From: G963677085 sp963677085 | GTDB lineage: Bacteria > Planctomycetota > Planctomycetia > Pirellulales > Thermoguttaceae | Length of the DNA stretch: 64,000 bases | Direction: 5' to 3' | Assembly (NCBI GenBank): GCA_963677085.2 | Contig: CAXXFH010000004.1 | Span: 1,984,001 to 2,048,000, forward strand | Shown here: positions 18,491-27,419 of the stretch, one piece after another | How positions within the stretch are numbered: position 1 is the first letter of the stretch | Layout of the letters: each line of letters opens with the position of its first letter | Notes under the pieces: model-generated | Database searches by the model: none | The model's input: the letters and a program-made list of their open reading frames with translations, nothing else | What the model was told of the DNA's origin: nothing | Program-made: the position numbers and the translations under genes

Positions 18491-18694
18491 TCATCGTCCG
18501 TCGAGTTGAACGATTTGCCCCGCGGGAGTCTCGGACGACGAGCAGCCGTTGCAATGTAGCGTCTTGTAATCGCGTACGATGCGGGCAGCCCGTTTGCAGT
18601 TGCACTCCTGTCGGCCGTTGCCGCGCCAAATGGTAACGCCCAGGGCCGACGCCGTAAGCAGGAAGACAATCAGGGATGCGATGAATGGTGCCAT
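18491..18694 (-). CDS. Small cysteine-rich membrane protein, candidate NqrM (Na+-NQR maturation factor)
   Basis: The ATG at 18694 (MAPFIASLIVF) follows AAGG at a suitable distance; the frame is open further upstream but overlaps nqrF. The 67-residue product has one membrane helix (residues 3-22) and then cysteines as CNCKRAARI and CNGCSS. NqrM (DUF539) is a short single-helix protein with a cluster of cysteines, needed to build the Fe centre between NqrD and NqrE, and is typically coded right after nqrF. Position, size and layout all match. The exact cysteine spacing differs from what I recall for Vibrio NqrM, so the call rests partly on context. Confidence 0.6.
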   Translation of the reverse strand: MAPFIASLIVFLLTASALGVTIWRGNGRQECNCKRAARIVRDYKTLHCNGCSSSETPAGQIVQLDGR

Positions 18695-18755
18695 GGTTGG
18701 ACCTTGCGGAACACGAATGAGTTGGCGGGCGAAGCCGCGAACGGCTATACGCGGG

Positions 18756-19985
18756 CTACCCTCCGAAGTCGTCGAAGTTGATGTTCTCTTCTTCCACACC
18801 GAGGCTGTCCAACAAACCCAGCACGGCCTGGTTCATCATCGGGGGACCGCAGAAGTAATACTCGCAGTCTTCCGGCGCCGGATGGTCCTTCAGGTAGTTG
18901 TTCAACAACACTTGGTGGATAAAACCGGTCGGCCCGTTCCAGTGGTCCTCCGGCTGCGGATCCGACAGGGCCAAGTTCCATCTGAAGTTGGGATTCTCCT
19001 GGGCGAGCCGCTCGAACTCGTCTTCGTAGAAGACCTCGCGCAGGCTTCGGGCACCGTACCAGTAGGAGATTTTTCGATTCGAGCCACGGTTTTTTAGCAA
19101 CTCGAAGATGTGAGACCGCAAGGGAGCCATGCCGGCTCCGCCGCCGATGTAGATCATCTCGGCGCCGGTCTCTTTGATGAAGAACTCGCCGTACGGACCG
19201 GAGATGGTCACCTTGTCGCCCGGCTTGAGGTTGAAAATATACGACGACATAATGCCCGGCGGCACGTTGGGCATGTTGGGCGGCGGCGAAGCGATCCGCA
19301 CGTTGAGCATGATCAGCCCTTTTTCCTCCGGGTAGTTGGCCATCGAGTAGGCCCGAACATTCTCCTCGCGGACCACTGAGTGGTACTGCCAGAGGTTGTA
19401 GCGGTCCCAGTCTTCGCGATATTCGCCCTCGACATCGAAATCACGGTAGCTGATCTCGTGGGGCGGACATTCGATCTGAATGTAACCGCCGGCCTTAAAT
19501 GCCACATCCTCGCCCGGCGGCAGTTCCAGGACCAGTTCCTTGATAAACGTGGCCACGTTGCGGTTAGAGCGAACTGTGCAGACCCACTTTTTGACGTCGA
19601 AGATCTCGGGCGGGATTTCCAACGCCATGTCCTGCTTCACGGCCACCTGGCAGGAGAGACGCATCCCGTCGCGGACTTCGCGGCGGCTCATGAAGTCGCG
19701 TTCGGTGGGTAGGATGTCGCCGCCGCCGGCAAGCACCTTCACCTTGCACTGGCCACAGGTGCCCTGCCCTCCACAGGCCGACGGGATAAAAATCTTCTGC
19801 GCTGCGAGCGTGGTCAGCAGCTTGCTCCCGGTCGGCACGACGAGCGACTTTTCGGGATCGTCGTTGATCGAGATTTTGACGTCCCCGCTGGGCACCAATA
19901 TCCGCCGAGCCATGAGAATGAACACGACCAACGCCAAGACGATGGCCGTAAACATCAGTACGCCTAAGCCGATCTGTTCGTACAC
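18756..19985 (-). CDS. nqrF: Na+-translocating NADH:quinone reductase subunit F
   Basis: NqrF takes electrons from NADH and passes them through FAD and a [2Fe-2S] cluster into the complex. The 409-residue protein has an N-terminal membrane helix (about 7-26), a plant-type ferredoxin domain with Cys71, Cys77, Cys80 (CGGQGTCGQC) and Cys112, and an FAD-binding part with RAYSMAN. The NADH-binding part contains GGGAGMAPLRSH and ends EEENINFDDFGG, a family hallmark. The start is GTG at 19985 with GAGG upstream. It is the last large gene of nqrABCDEF. Confidence 0.95.
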   Translation of the reverse strand: MYEQIGLGVLMFTAIVLALVVFILMARRILVPSGDVKISINDDPEKSLVVPTGSKLLTTLAAQKIFIPSACGGQGTCGQCKVKVLAGGGDILPTERDFMSRREVRDGMRLSCQVAVKQDMALEIPPEIFDVKKWVCTVRSNRNVATFIKELVLELPPGEDVAFKAGGYIQIECPPHEISYRDFDVEGEYREDWDRYNLWQYHSVVREENVRAYSMANYPEEKGLIMLNVRIASPPPNMPNVPPGIMSSYIFNLKPGDKVTISGPYGEFFIKETGAEMIYIGGGAGMAPLRSHIFELLKNRGSNRKISYWYGARSLREVFYEDEFERLAQENPNFRWNLALSDPQPEDHWNGPTGFIHQVLLNNYLKDHPAPEDCEYYFCGPPMMNQAVLGLLDSLGVEEENINFDDFGG

Positions 19986-20150
19986 GGGAACACCTCGCCG
20001 GAAAGGGGCTCGGAGCTAGAGGTTAGGGACTAGGGGGATTACCGAGCAATGATTGTCCGCCCGCTCCGCTTTCCTCTGCTTGCGCCCTCTGTTCAGTCTT
20101 AAATCGTGAATCGTTCTGCTTGGATAAAACCAAAGTATTTCGGTTATTCC

Positions 20151-20176
20151 GTGGTCGCTGAAGCGACCGCACCTCG
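20151..20176. repeat. Dispersed hairpin family A copy
   Basis: GTGGTCGCT-GA-AGCGACC followed by GCACCTCG, in the gap between nqrF and nqrE. Confidence 0.8.
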
Positions 20177-20234
20177 CTCGCTGCTCAACTGTCAATCACT
20201 AACTGCTCGTCTCTCGCCTCTAACCCCTCGCCCC

Positions 20235-20846
20235 TCACAATTGAATTCCCGAAAAACACATGAATGCTAGGGCGATCAGGCCGACGGAGATAAACGTGAT
20301 GCCGAGGCCCTTGAGCCCGTCGGGCACGTCGCTGTATTTCATTCGCTCGCGAATGGCCGCCAGTACCATGATGGCCAGCGCCCAACCAACGCCCGAGCCC
20401 AGGCCAAACACGGCGCTCTCGGCTAGCGTGTAGTCGCGTTCGACCATGAAGAGCGAACCGCCGAGGATCGCACAGTTCACAGTGATCAGCGGCAGGAAAA
20501 TGCCCAACGCGTTGTACAACGCGGGAAAGTACCGATCGAGTACCATCTCCAACACCTGCACCATGGCAGCGATCACCCCGATGAAGCTGATCAGGGTCAA
20601 GAAGGTGAGATCCACGTCCGGCAGTCCCGCCCAACTCAACGCACCCTCGCGGAGCAGGTAGTTGTAGATCAGATTGTTCAGCGGCACGGTAATCGTTTGA
20701 ACCACGATCACGGCAATCCCCAGCCCGGTGGCCGTCTCCACGCGTTTGGAAACCGCCAGGTAGGTACACATGCCGAGAAAGAACGCCAAGGCGAGGTTCT
20801 CGACAAAGATCGATTTCACAAGCAGGCTGATGAAATGTTCGAGCAT
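20235..20846 (-). CDS. nqrE: Na+-translocating NADH:quinone reductase subunit E
   Basis: A 203-residue integral membrane protein with six predicted helices, homologous to NqrD and RnfA. It starts MLEHFISLLVKSIFVENLAL and has ENLALAFFLGMC and ILGGSLFMVERDY; the two half-membrane segments supply the cysteines (Cys26 and the one in TVNCAILGG) that bind the iron centre shared with NqrD. ATG at 20846. It lies 60 bp from nqrD and about 250 bp from nqrF, in operon order. Confidence 0.95.
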   Translation of the reverse strand: MLEHFISLLVKSIFVENLALAFFLGMCTYLAVSKRVETATGLGIAVIVVQTITVPLNNLIYNYLLREGALSWAGLPDVDLTFLTLISFIGVIAAMVQVLEMVLDRYFPALYNALGIFLPLITVNCAILGGSLFMVERDYTLAESAVFGLGSGVGWALAIMVLAAIRERMKYSDVPDGLKGLGITFISVGLIALAFMCFSGIQL

Positions 20847-20906
20847 GATTCAATCAGTTGTCAGGTGTCAGTTATCAAGTGTCAGTGCCGCTTGCGGCTT
20901 CGTCCG

Positions 20907-21530
20907 TCATCCTTCTCTCTCAACCAGTTCCTTATTCCAGGTTCGCATACCCCAGATGAAGAAGCCGATCAGGAAGAACGCACTGGGCGATAGCAGGGCC
21001 AAGCCGTTGGCTTCGTACCATCCGCCCTCGGTCGTTAGCGGAAGGATCGTGAAGCCGAGCAGTGTGCCGGAACCGAACAATTCGCGGACGGTGCCCACGG
21101 CCAACAGCACCACGCTATAGCCGATGCCGTTGCCCAGGCCGTCCAGCACGCTAAGGCTCGGGCCGTTTTTCATGGCGTAAGCCTCGGCCCGACCCATGAT
21201 GATGCAGTTTGTTATGATCAGGCCCACGAACACCGAAAGCTGCTTGCTGATGTCGTAGGCAAAGGCTTTGAGGAACTGGTCGACGACTATCACCAGCGAA
21301 GCAATGATCGTCATTTGCACGATCATGCGGATGCTCGACGGCGTGATGTTGCGGATCAGGCTGATCGAGAAGTTCGACAGCGTGAGCACGAAGATCACCG
21401 CCAAGCACATGGTGATCGTGGTTTCCAGCTTGGTGGTCACCGCCAGGGCCGAACAGATGCCCAACACCTGCACGGCGATGGGGTTGTTCTTGAAAATCGG
21501 ATCGAATAATGCCTGTCGGGCTTTCGCCAT
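20907..21530 (-). CDS. nqrD: Na+-translocating NADH:quinone reductase subunit D
   Basis: A 207-residue membrane protein with six predicted helices. It opens ARQALFDPIFKNNPIAVQ and carries LGICSALAVTTKLETT and TNCIIMGRAEAYAMKN, both characteristic of NqrD. It pairs with NqrE to form part of the membrane core that carries electrons across the sodium path. ATG at 21530. A 214-bp gap holding a strong hairpin separates it from nqrC. Confidence 0.95.
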   Translation of the reverse strand: MAKARQALFDPIFKNNPIAVQVLGICSALAVTTKLETTITMCLAVIFVLTLSNFSISLIRNITPSSIRMIVQMTIIASLVIVVDQFLKAFAYDISKQLSVFVGLIITNCIIMGRAEAYAMKNGPSLSVLDGLGNGIGYSVVLLAVGTVRELFGSGTLLGFTILPLTTEGGWYEANGLALLSPSAFFLIGFFIWGMRTWNKELVEREG

Positions 21531-21597
21531 GATCGTTCTCGCTTAGGCTATTTCAAAAAGTCGGAAGAACCGAGGTCCGGGTGTCGCCCGGGATGCA

Positions 21598-21632
21598 GGG
21601 TGCATGCCCACGCAAGCGTGGGCATGGCACCC
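21598..21632. repeat. Hairpin (GGGTGC-ATGCCCACGC-AA-GCGTGGGCAT)
   Basis: A perfect 10-bp stem (21604-21613 with 21616-21625) is extended by outer pairing of GGGTGC with GGCACCC. The same core occurs near 51297-51315 and in part near 18465-18478. It sits in the nqrC-nqrD gap and could act as an mRNA processing or stability element. Confidence 0.8.
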
Positions 21633-21744
21633 AAAGTCCTTCCTTCCTGACGCCCCTTCGGGGCTACGTTTTTGGTCTCAGTTCTCCGTTTTCAGTTCCC
21701 TTCCCCAATCTCTAGCCCCTAGCACCTAGTCCCTAGCCCCTTCC

Positions 21745-22629
21745 CTAGCTCCCCTCTCGCAGATTCTCCAACAACGGCCCGTAGCCTTCCTCGCCGAGCC
21801 AGAACCGAAGCAGGTGTTCGACGCCGCGGCCAGTGATCGTAGCACCGGCCAGCCCGTCGACCTCGTGCGCGGCCTCGGGCGACTCGGGGTTCACCGTGCC
21901 CTTAATCACGCGAATATCGGGCGTGCCGTCGTCGTCGAAGGCCCGCTTGCCGTTCCACTGGGCCTTCCAACTGGGATTGTCGACTTCGCCGCCCAGGCCC
22001 GGCGTTTCGGCCTGCTCGTAAAACCCAAAGCTGCGAACCGTTTTCAGGTCGGCATCCAGCGCCAGCAAACCGTACATTGTCGACCAGAGTCCCTTACCAT
22101 GCACGGGCAACACGACTCGCTTCAGTCGATCGCCGTCTTTCAACAGGTAGACGATACAGTAGTTCGCCCGGCGTTTGATACCCGCGATATCGTCGCCAGC
22201 CGTCAGTGTGATGCTCTGCTGCGGGTCTTTGGCCGCTTTGCGAGCATCGAACTCTTCCGGCGTCACCTCGGTGATGAATTGCCCTGAGGCGAGATCGACG
22301 ACCTTCGGTTCGATCTTCTTGAACAGCTCGTCGACATTGGCCTGCTCACCCTCGGTCAACAACCCAGCGGCCAAGAGGATATTGCGTCGCATGTCGAGCG
22401 TTTTGTTGGCTTCCTGCAAAGGACGCAAAGCGACGGCCGCGCTGGAAACCACCAAGGAACAAATAAAACACACCGCCAAAGCGACGCCTAGCGTTTTGCC
22501 CACGCCGTCTCGTTTGACGCCGGGCGATGCACTCTTGGCAGGCGCCACGGCTTCCGGCTGCGAGATACGCTCTTCGATTTCCGTCTGCGGGACAATTTGC
22601 GGGTCGTTCTGCAACAGAGTTTCAGCCAT
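21745..22629 (-). CDS. nqrC: Na+-translocating NADH:quinone reductase subunit C
   Basis: NqrC carries a covalently bound FMN on a threonine. The 294-residue protein has one N-terminal membrane helix (about 47-68) and a periplasmic-type FMN-binding domain. The attachment motif reads GLAGATITGRGV with Thr264 as the acceptor, in place of the more common SGAT. GLGGEVDNPSWKAQW is also typical. The flavin would be attached by ApbE, which is not in the window. It overlaps the end of nqrB by 8 bp, so translation is probably coupled. Confidence 0.95.
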   Translation of the reverse strand: MAETLLQNDPQIVPQTEIEERISQPEAVAPAKSASPGVKRDGVGKTLGVALAVCFICSLVVSSAAVALRPLQEANKTLDMRRNILLAAGLLTEGEQANVDELFKKIEPKVVDLASGQFITEVTPEEFDARKAAKDPQQSITLTAGDDIAGIKRRANYCIVYLLKDGDRLKRVVLPVHGKGLWSTMYGLLALDADLKTVRSFGFYEQAETPGLGGEVDNPSWKAQWNGKRAFDDDGTPDIRVIKGTVNPESPEAAHEVDGLAGATITGRGVEHLLRFWLGEEGYGPLLENLREGS

Positions 22630-23830
22630 GGCGTAAGGCCCTCCTTCGAATGTTCGCCCGAACCACGTAGTAGTCGATCAATGGAGCACACACGTTGCCG
22701 AAGAGGATGGCCAACATGGTCCCTTCCGGGAAAGCCGGGTTGACCACGCGAATCAAGATCACCATGGCCCCAACCAGTCCGCCATAGAGCCATTGGCCCG
22801 TCTCAGTGATGGCGGCCGTCACGGGGTCGGTGGCCATAAAGACCAGACCGAAGGCAAACCCGCCGAGCACAAGGTGCCATTCCGGCGGCATCCCGAACAT
22901 CGGGTTCGTTGTGCTTCCACTCACATAGAACACGCTGGAAAGTGCAATCGCCCCCAGCAGCATACTCACCATGATCCGCCAGGAGGCCACCCCAAAGATC
23001 CACAGCATGACGGCCCCCAGCAAACAGGCGGCAGCCGAGGTCTCGCCCATCGAACCGGGAATAGTACCGAAAAATGCCTGCCACCAGGAAATCTGGCTCG
23101 TCACGGCGCTCATGCCGTCGGAAGCAGCCAGCGACAGCGGCGTAGCCCCGGTGAACCCGTCGACCGCCGTCCACACGGCGTTGCCAGAAATCTCGGCCGG
23201 GTAGGCGAAGAACAGAAACGCCCGGGCGGTCAGGGCCGGGTTGAGGAAATTGCGGCCCGTGCCACCAAACACTTCCTTGCCCACAATCACGCCGAACGCC
23301 GTCCCCATGGCCACCTGCCACCAGGGAATCGTCGGCGGCAAGGTCAGCGGCAGCAGCAGACCGGTTACGAAAAATCCTTCGTTCACTTCGTGGCCGCGAA
23401 CCACCGCAAACACAATTTCGATCACAATGCCCGTGACCATGCACACGGCGTAGATGGGCACGAAGTACAGGGCACCAAAGACCAGGCAAGCGAGGATGTT
23501 GTGCGGATCGGCGCCTAAGTGCAGCAGTTCGAGCACTTGGCCGTGCCAGCCGGTCAACTGGTCGACGCCCATCGTGCCCATGGCCGTGAAGGCCTGATAG
23601 CCCGTGTTGTACATGGCCATCAACACACACGGCAGCAGGGCGACCAGCACGGCACTCATCATCCGTTTGAAGTCGATGGCGTCGCGCACGTGGCAACCGC
23701 CGGACGTGAGCGTCTTGGGCGTGTAGAAGAACGTGTCGATCACCTCGTAAAAGGGATAAAGCTTTTCGAGCTTTCCGCCCTTTTCAAAGGGTTTTCCGAC
23801 GCGATCGAGGATATAGCGGAGTGGTCGCAT
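22622..23830 (-). CDS. nqrB: Na+-translocating NADH:quinone reductase subunit B
   Basis: NqrB is the main sodium- and quinone-handling membrane subunit with covalent FMN and riboflavin. The 402-residue protein has about ten hydrophobic helices. The FMN attachment motif is DGFTGATPL with Thr230. HEVNEGFFVTGLLLPL, FGGTGRNFLNPALTARAF and FGMPPEWHLVLGG are conserved family stretches. Its ATG at 23830 overlaps the nqrA stop codon by one base. It is related to RnfD, but the N-terminus and companion genes mark it as Nqr. Confidence 0.96.
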   Translation of the reverse strand: MRPLRYILDRVGKPFEKGGKLEKLYPFYEVIDTFFYTPKTLTSGGCHVRDAIDFKRMMSAVLVALLPCVLMAMYNTGYQAFTAMGTMGVDQLTGWHGQVLELLHLGADPHNILACLVFGALYFVPIYAVCMVTGIVIEIVFAVVRGHEVNEGFFVTGLLLPLTLPPTIPWWQVAMGTAFGVIVGKEVFGGTGRNFLNPALTARAFLFFAYPAEISGNAVWTAVDGFTGATPLSLAASDGMSAVTSQISWWQAFFGTIPGSMGETSAAACLLGAVMLWIFGVASWRIMVSMLLGAIALSSVFYVSGSTTNPMFGMPPEWHLVLGGFAFGLVFMATDPVTAAITETGQWLYGGLVGAMVILIRVVNPAFPEGTMLAILFGNVCAPLIDYYVVRANIRRRALRHG

Positions 23831-25248
23831 CAGCCTTCCTTTTCGATCGTCTGAAGCATCCGGCGAAGCATTGGGCCGTAGTCGCCCTTACCGGGACACA
23901 CAAACGTACACAGGGCCAAGTCCTCTTCGTCCAGTTCCAGGCATCCCAGGGCTTCGGCCTGCTCCAAGTCGGCGGTGGCCAGGGCTTTCAACAAAAACGT
24001 GGGCAAGATATCCAGCGGCATCACCCGTTCGTAGCTGTCGATCGGCACGATGGCGCGATGGCTGCCGTGGGCATCGGTCGTAAAACGGCACCGCACGCCC
24101 GGTAAAAACCCCGCGGCAAACAGCTTCTTCACCGAATAGCGCCGCGTGCCCGGCCAGGTCCAGCCGAACAATTGCCGCTTGCCGCCCTCGGGCAAAACCG
24201 ACACTTGCAGGTGATAACGGCCGAGAAAATCGAGCGCTTCGCCAACCGCCTCACGCCCGGACAACACGGAACCGGAAATCACGCGATGTGGGCCGGCGTT
24301 GCGTCGATCGTTTTTTAATTCGCCGGCGATCAGATCGGCCAATCGAGCACCGAGCCGCGTACGAACCAGACGCGGTTTCTCGACCGATGGCCCGGCCAGG
24401 GCAATCACCCGCTGGGTATCGAGCCGGCCGGCAACGAACAGGTGGCCCATGGCGATCACGTCCTGGTAGTTGACGTACCAGACGGTCTTATTGCGGCCGA
24501 CCGGATCGAGGAAGTGGATGTGGGTCCCCGGCAAGCCCGCCGGATGCGGACCTTCGAACATGGCCGTTTCGACCCGGTCCAATTCGTCGCCCGGTATTTC
24601 GTCGTCCGGTGCTTTGCACAGAAAGACCGCGCCGTCGGTAAGTCGCGAAAGGACTTTCAGTCCGGAAAGAAAGTCTTCGCTGCGCTCGGCGATTACCGGC
24701 GCCACGGCCCCGGCCAAGGGATTGGTGTCGATGGCCGTTACAAAGATCGAATGGGGCGACTGTTCGGGAAACGGCACTCTGCTGAACGGGCGAGTCCTCA
24801 GCGCGGTCCACAGGCCGGAGTTCACCAAGTTATCGACCACCGCATTGCGCTCGAGCGACTCAAGCTCGCGCTCTTCGTAGGCAGTAAACGTTTCGACGTC
24901 GTGCTCGTCAGCCGCCAACTCGATCACCACGGAGAGCAAGGCCCGTTTTTCCCCACGGTTGATCGCTACCACCTGACCGGTCCCCGGCGACGTGTAGCGG
25001 ACACCGGGCGTCTTTTTGTCGGTAAACAGCAACTGGCCAAGCTTCACCTGCTGGCCCACTTCAACGGCCATGGTAGGTTTCATGCCAACGTAGTCGGGCC
25101 CTACAATGCCGACTTGCCGAACGGCCGGTCCCGAATCGATCAGTGGTCTCTCGATCGGTGGAGAACCGATCTCGGCCGCAGCAGGTTCACAACAGGGAGC
25201 ACCCGCGATCGGCAGGTCTAGACCTTTGCGGATCGTGATCTTAACCAT
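23830..25248 (-). CDS. nqrA: Na+-translocating NADH:quinone reductase subunit A
   Basis: A 472-residue soluble subunit, first gene of the nqr operon. It begins VKITIRKGLDLPIAG and has PGTGQVVAINRGEKRALLSV and NPLAGAVAPVI, typical of NqrA, which is related to RnfC but lacks its iron-sulphur clusters. CTFVCPGKGDYGPMLR near the C-terminus is also characteristic. NqrA helps dock the complex and bind quinone. The start at 25248 gives the expected N-terminus. The promoter should lie in the gap at 25249-25727. Confidence 0.95.
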   Translation of the reverse strand: MVKITIRKGLDLPIAGAPCCEPAAAEIGSPPIERPLIDSGPAVRQVGIVGPDYVGMKPTMAVEVGQQVKLGQLLFTDKKTPGVRYTSPGTGQVVAINRGEKRALLSVVIELAADEHDVETFTAYEERELESLERNAVVDNLVNSGLWTALRTRPFSRVPFPEQSPHSIFVTAIDTNPLAGAVAPVIAERSEDFLSGLKVLSRLTDGAVFLCKAPDDEIPGDELDRVETAMFEGPHPAGLPGTHIHFLDPVGRNKTVWYVNYQDVIAMGHLFVAGRLDTQRVIALAGPSVEKPRLVRTRLGARLADLIAGELKNDRRNAGPHRVISGSVLSGREAVGEALDFLGRYHLQVSVLPEGGKRQLFGWTWPGTRRYSVKKLFAAGFLPGVRCRFTTDAHGSHRAIVPIDSYERVMPLDILPTFLLKALATADLEQAEALGCLELDEEDLALCTFVCPGKGDYGPMLRRMLQTIEKEG

Positions 25249-25727
25249 AGGCTACACCATCCTCGGGCCGTGCCTTTAGGCGGCGGGACTGCCGGCTGCC
25301 GGACATGCTGCCGTATGAGGCAGAAACCCTTGGCCACAGTAACAATCTGGCACGACGTCGGTTTTGTGTTGTAGGTGTGAAGCCGACTCACCAATAGGCC
25401 GCGCGGCGGTAGGAAATTTACGGCGAAGTGAGTCGACCGATTTGGAGGTTCGTCTAGTTTGGCCTTTCCAGGCAGTACAGGTCAAGTGGGGACGATTCCC
25501 TTCCCACAAAATATCAGTACTTCATTTTTTCTGGTTTCCAAGCTCCAGCCTGCAAACCCATCTTGAGCGAAGCTCCGCTTCGCAGAATCAGGTTATCGTC
25601 ACACGTGAAATATGCGGGTGCCATACCCACGTTCGTTATTCGAGTCGCGTTGGACACCTCTCATATGTCAACCGGCAAAGTGTCGCACAGTTCACCGCGA
25701 CAACCCCACCAGCCGGAATGATCAATC
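25249..25727. other. Gap upstream of the nqr operon, with a repeat element
   Basis: About 480 bp between nqrA and hydG. The nqr promoter is expected close to 25250-25400, but I cannot assign boxes. At 25531-25590 lies a family D element (GGTTTCCAAGCTCCAGCCTG and then GCGAAGCTCCGCTTCGC). No coding frame was accepted. Confidence 0.5.
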
Positions 25728-27155
25728 CTAAAAGTATAGGTCACGCTCCTCGGTTTGTTCGATTCGTCGCAACCGCTCCATCAGTACCGTTTTACGGTCG
25801 CTGGCCGGTAGTTTCACCAGTTCTTGCTCAATGAGCCTCCTGCCCGCGACCTGGGTTTCCGATGACGCATAATCGACTAAATATTCTGTCAAAGTGGTCA
25901 ACGCATTGGGAGTGCAGAAGTCTTGGATGAAACCCGGGATAGCAAACTCCATGAAGTGCTCGCCCGTTCGTCCCAAGCGATAACAGGCCGTACAGAAACT
26001 CGGCAGATAGCCGTCGGTGATCAACTCGCCCATCACCTCGTCAAGCGAGCGGATATCGCCCAACTCGAACTGCTCGCGCTGGGTCACTTGGGCATCGCCG
26101 ACTTCCGTATAACCACCCAATTCAATACGGCTTCCGGCATCGATCTGAGATATACCAAAAGCCATGATCTCGCGCCGCAATGCAGCCGGCTCTCGGGCAG
26201 TGAGAATTAAACCCGTGTAGGGCACCGACAACCGCAAGATGGCTACCAAGCGTTTGAACTCTTCGTCGGACACCAACCAGTTGTTGTCGACTTCCACACC
26301 ACCGCAAGCGGGCCGCAGGCGCGGGAAGCTGATCGTGTGCGGTCCCACGCGATAGTGTTTCTGCAAGTGCAAGGCGTGGGCCACCATGGCGAGCACCTCG
26401 AATCGCCAGTCGTACAGCCCAAACAACGCACCGATACCCACGTCGTCGCAACCGGCTTCCATCGCCCGGGCCAAACCGTCGAGCCGCCAAAGGTAATCGC
26501 CCTTGCGAGTATTGCCGGGATGCACTCGGCCGTAGGTCTCGTGGTGGTACGTCTCCTGGAAGATCTGATAGGTGCCGATGCCCGCAGCTTTAACCGTGGC
26601 ATAGCCCTCGTGGTCCATCGGGGCAGCGTTGATATTCACTCGTCGCATCCCATGGCCCGGCCCACCGACGGCGTATACCTGGCGAACCGATTCGGCAATG
26701 AACTCAGCATTGTAGCGCGGATGCTCGCCATAGACGAGAATCGACCGCTTGTGCCCTCGACTCAACAGGGCTTCGACCTGTTGGGTTATCTCGGCAGAAC
26801 TCAGTGTGCGACGGATCACCTCGTCGTTCGACCGCCGAAACGCACAGTAGCGACAGTCGTTGATACATTCGTTGCCAATGTACAGTGGGGCAAACAACAC
26901 GATCCGGTTGCCGTAGACATCGCGTTTAAGCTGCCGGGCCGCATCGTAGATCGCTTCGATCTGCTCCGGATAGGCCGCGTTGAGCAGAACGGCCGTTTCG
27001 TGAACGCCCAACGGTTGCTTCTCGAGGCTCTTGGCAATGACATCGCGGACCTCGGCCGTCTCGGGAGGCAACCCCAACAACGAGTGTAGCGACGCTTCAT
27101 CGATGAAGTCGTATCCACTGTCGCTCAGACGTTGATAGGCGTTGGTAATGGACAT
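25728..27155 (-). CDS. hydG: [FeFe] hydrogenase maturase HydG (radical SAM tyrosine lyase)
   Basis: HydG cleaves tyrosine to give the CO and CN ligands of the H-cluster. The ATG at 27155 (MSITNAYQ) gives 475 residues, the usual size; the frame is open upstream into a repeat. The radical SAM cluster motif is Cys97, Cys101, Cys104 (CINDCRYC). The C-terminal cluster that binds the dangler iron is present as Cys388, Cys391 and Cys414, a CX2CX22C pattern that separates HydG from ThiH. FQETYHHETYGRVHPGN is another family signature. It is the last gene of the hydrogenase block; hydE and hydF are not in the window. Confidence 0.95.
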   Translation of the reverse strand: MSITNAYQRLSDSGYDFIDEASLHSLLGLPPETAEVRDVIAKSLEKQPLGVHETAVLLNAAYPEQIEAIYDAARQLKRDVYGNRIVLFAPLYIGNECINDCRYCAFRRSNDEVIRRTLSSAEITQQVEALLSRGHKRSILVYGEHPRYNAEFIAESVRQVYAVGGPGHGMRRVNINAAPMDHEGYATVKAAGIGTYQIFQETYHHETYGRVHPGNTRKGDYLWRLDGLARAMEAGCDDVGIGALFGLYDWRFEVLAMVAHALHLQKHYRVGPHTISFPRLRPACGGVEVDNNWLVSDEEFKRLVAILRLSVPYTGLILTAREPAALRREIMAFGISQIDAGSRIELGGYTEVGDAQVTQREQFELGDIRSLDEVMGELITDGYLPSFCTACYRLGRTGEHFMEFAIPGFIQDFCTPNALTTLTEYLVDYASSETQVAGRRLIEQELVKLPASDRKTVLMERLRRIEQTEERDLYF

Positions 27156-27174
27156 GATTGGAGCGTGGTCTGTA

Positions 27175-27270
27175 TTATTGGTTCCGTGGTTGATTGTGGA
27201 ACACTTCCTTGCGTCCTGTCCCGGGAGACCGGGCTCCCGTTGGTCGCCCTCGTTCCACAAGCAATGCAGG
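27175..27270 (-). repeat. About 95-bp dispersed repeat, copy 1
   Basis: Read on the minus strand it matches 46616-46710: CCTGCATTGCTTG, GGAACGAGGGCGACC, AACGGGAGCCCGGT, then TGTTCCACAAT and AACC-CGGAA-CAATAA with a few differences. It lies immediately upstream of hydG. Confidence 0.8.
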
Positions 27271-27419
27271 ACCCGATAATGGAGAGTTGTTAGTTGTAAG
27301 CCGTCAGTTATCAGTAATGCATTATCAGTATTTCGTTATCTGTTGCGAGCCGACTGCGGTCATTTCATGTTGTCTTCGAGACGTGGTCGCTTGGCGACCA
27401 CGAAGCAGCGGGAAACGGC

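Noticed and set aside
27257..27276. Possible -24/-12 element upstream of hydG (GGGTCCTGCATTGCT on the minus strand)
   Set aside because: The -24 half is poor and the sequence is part of a dispersed repeat; hydG is probably read from the upstream operon.
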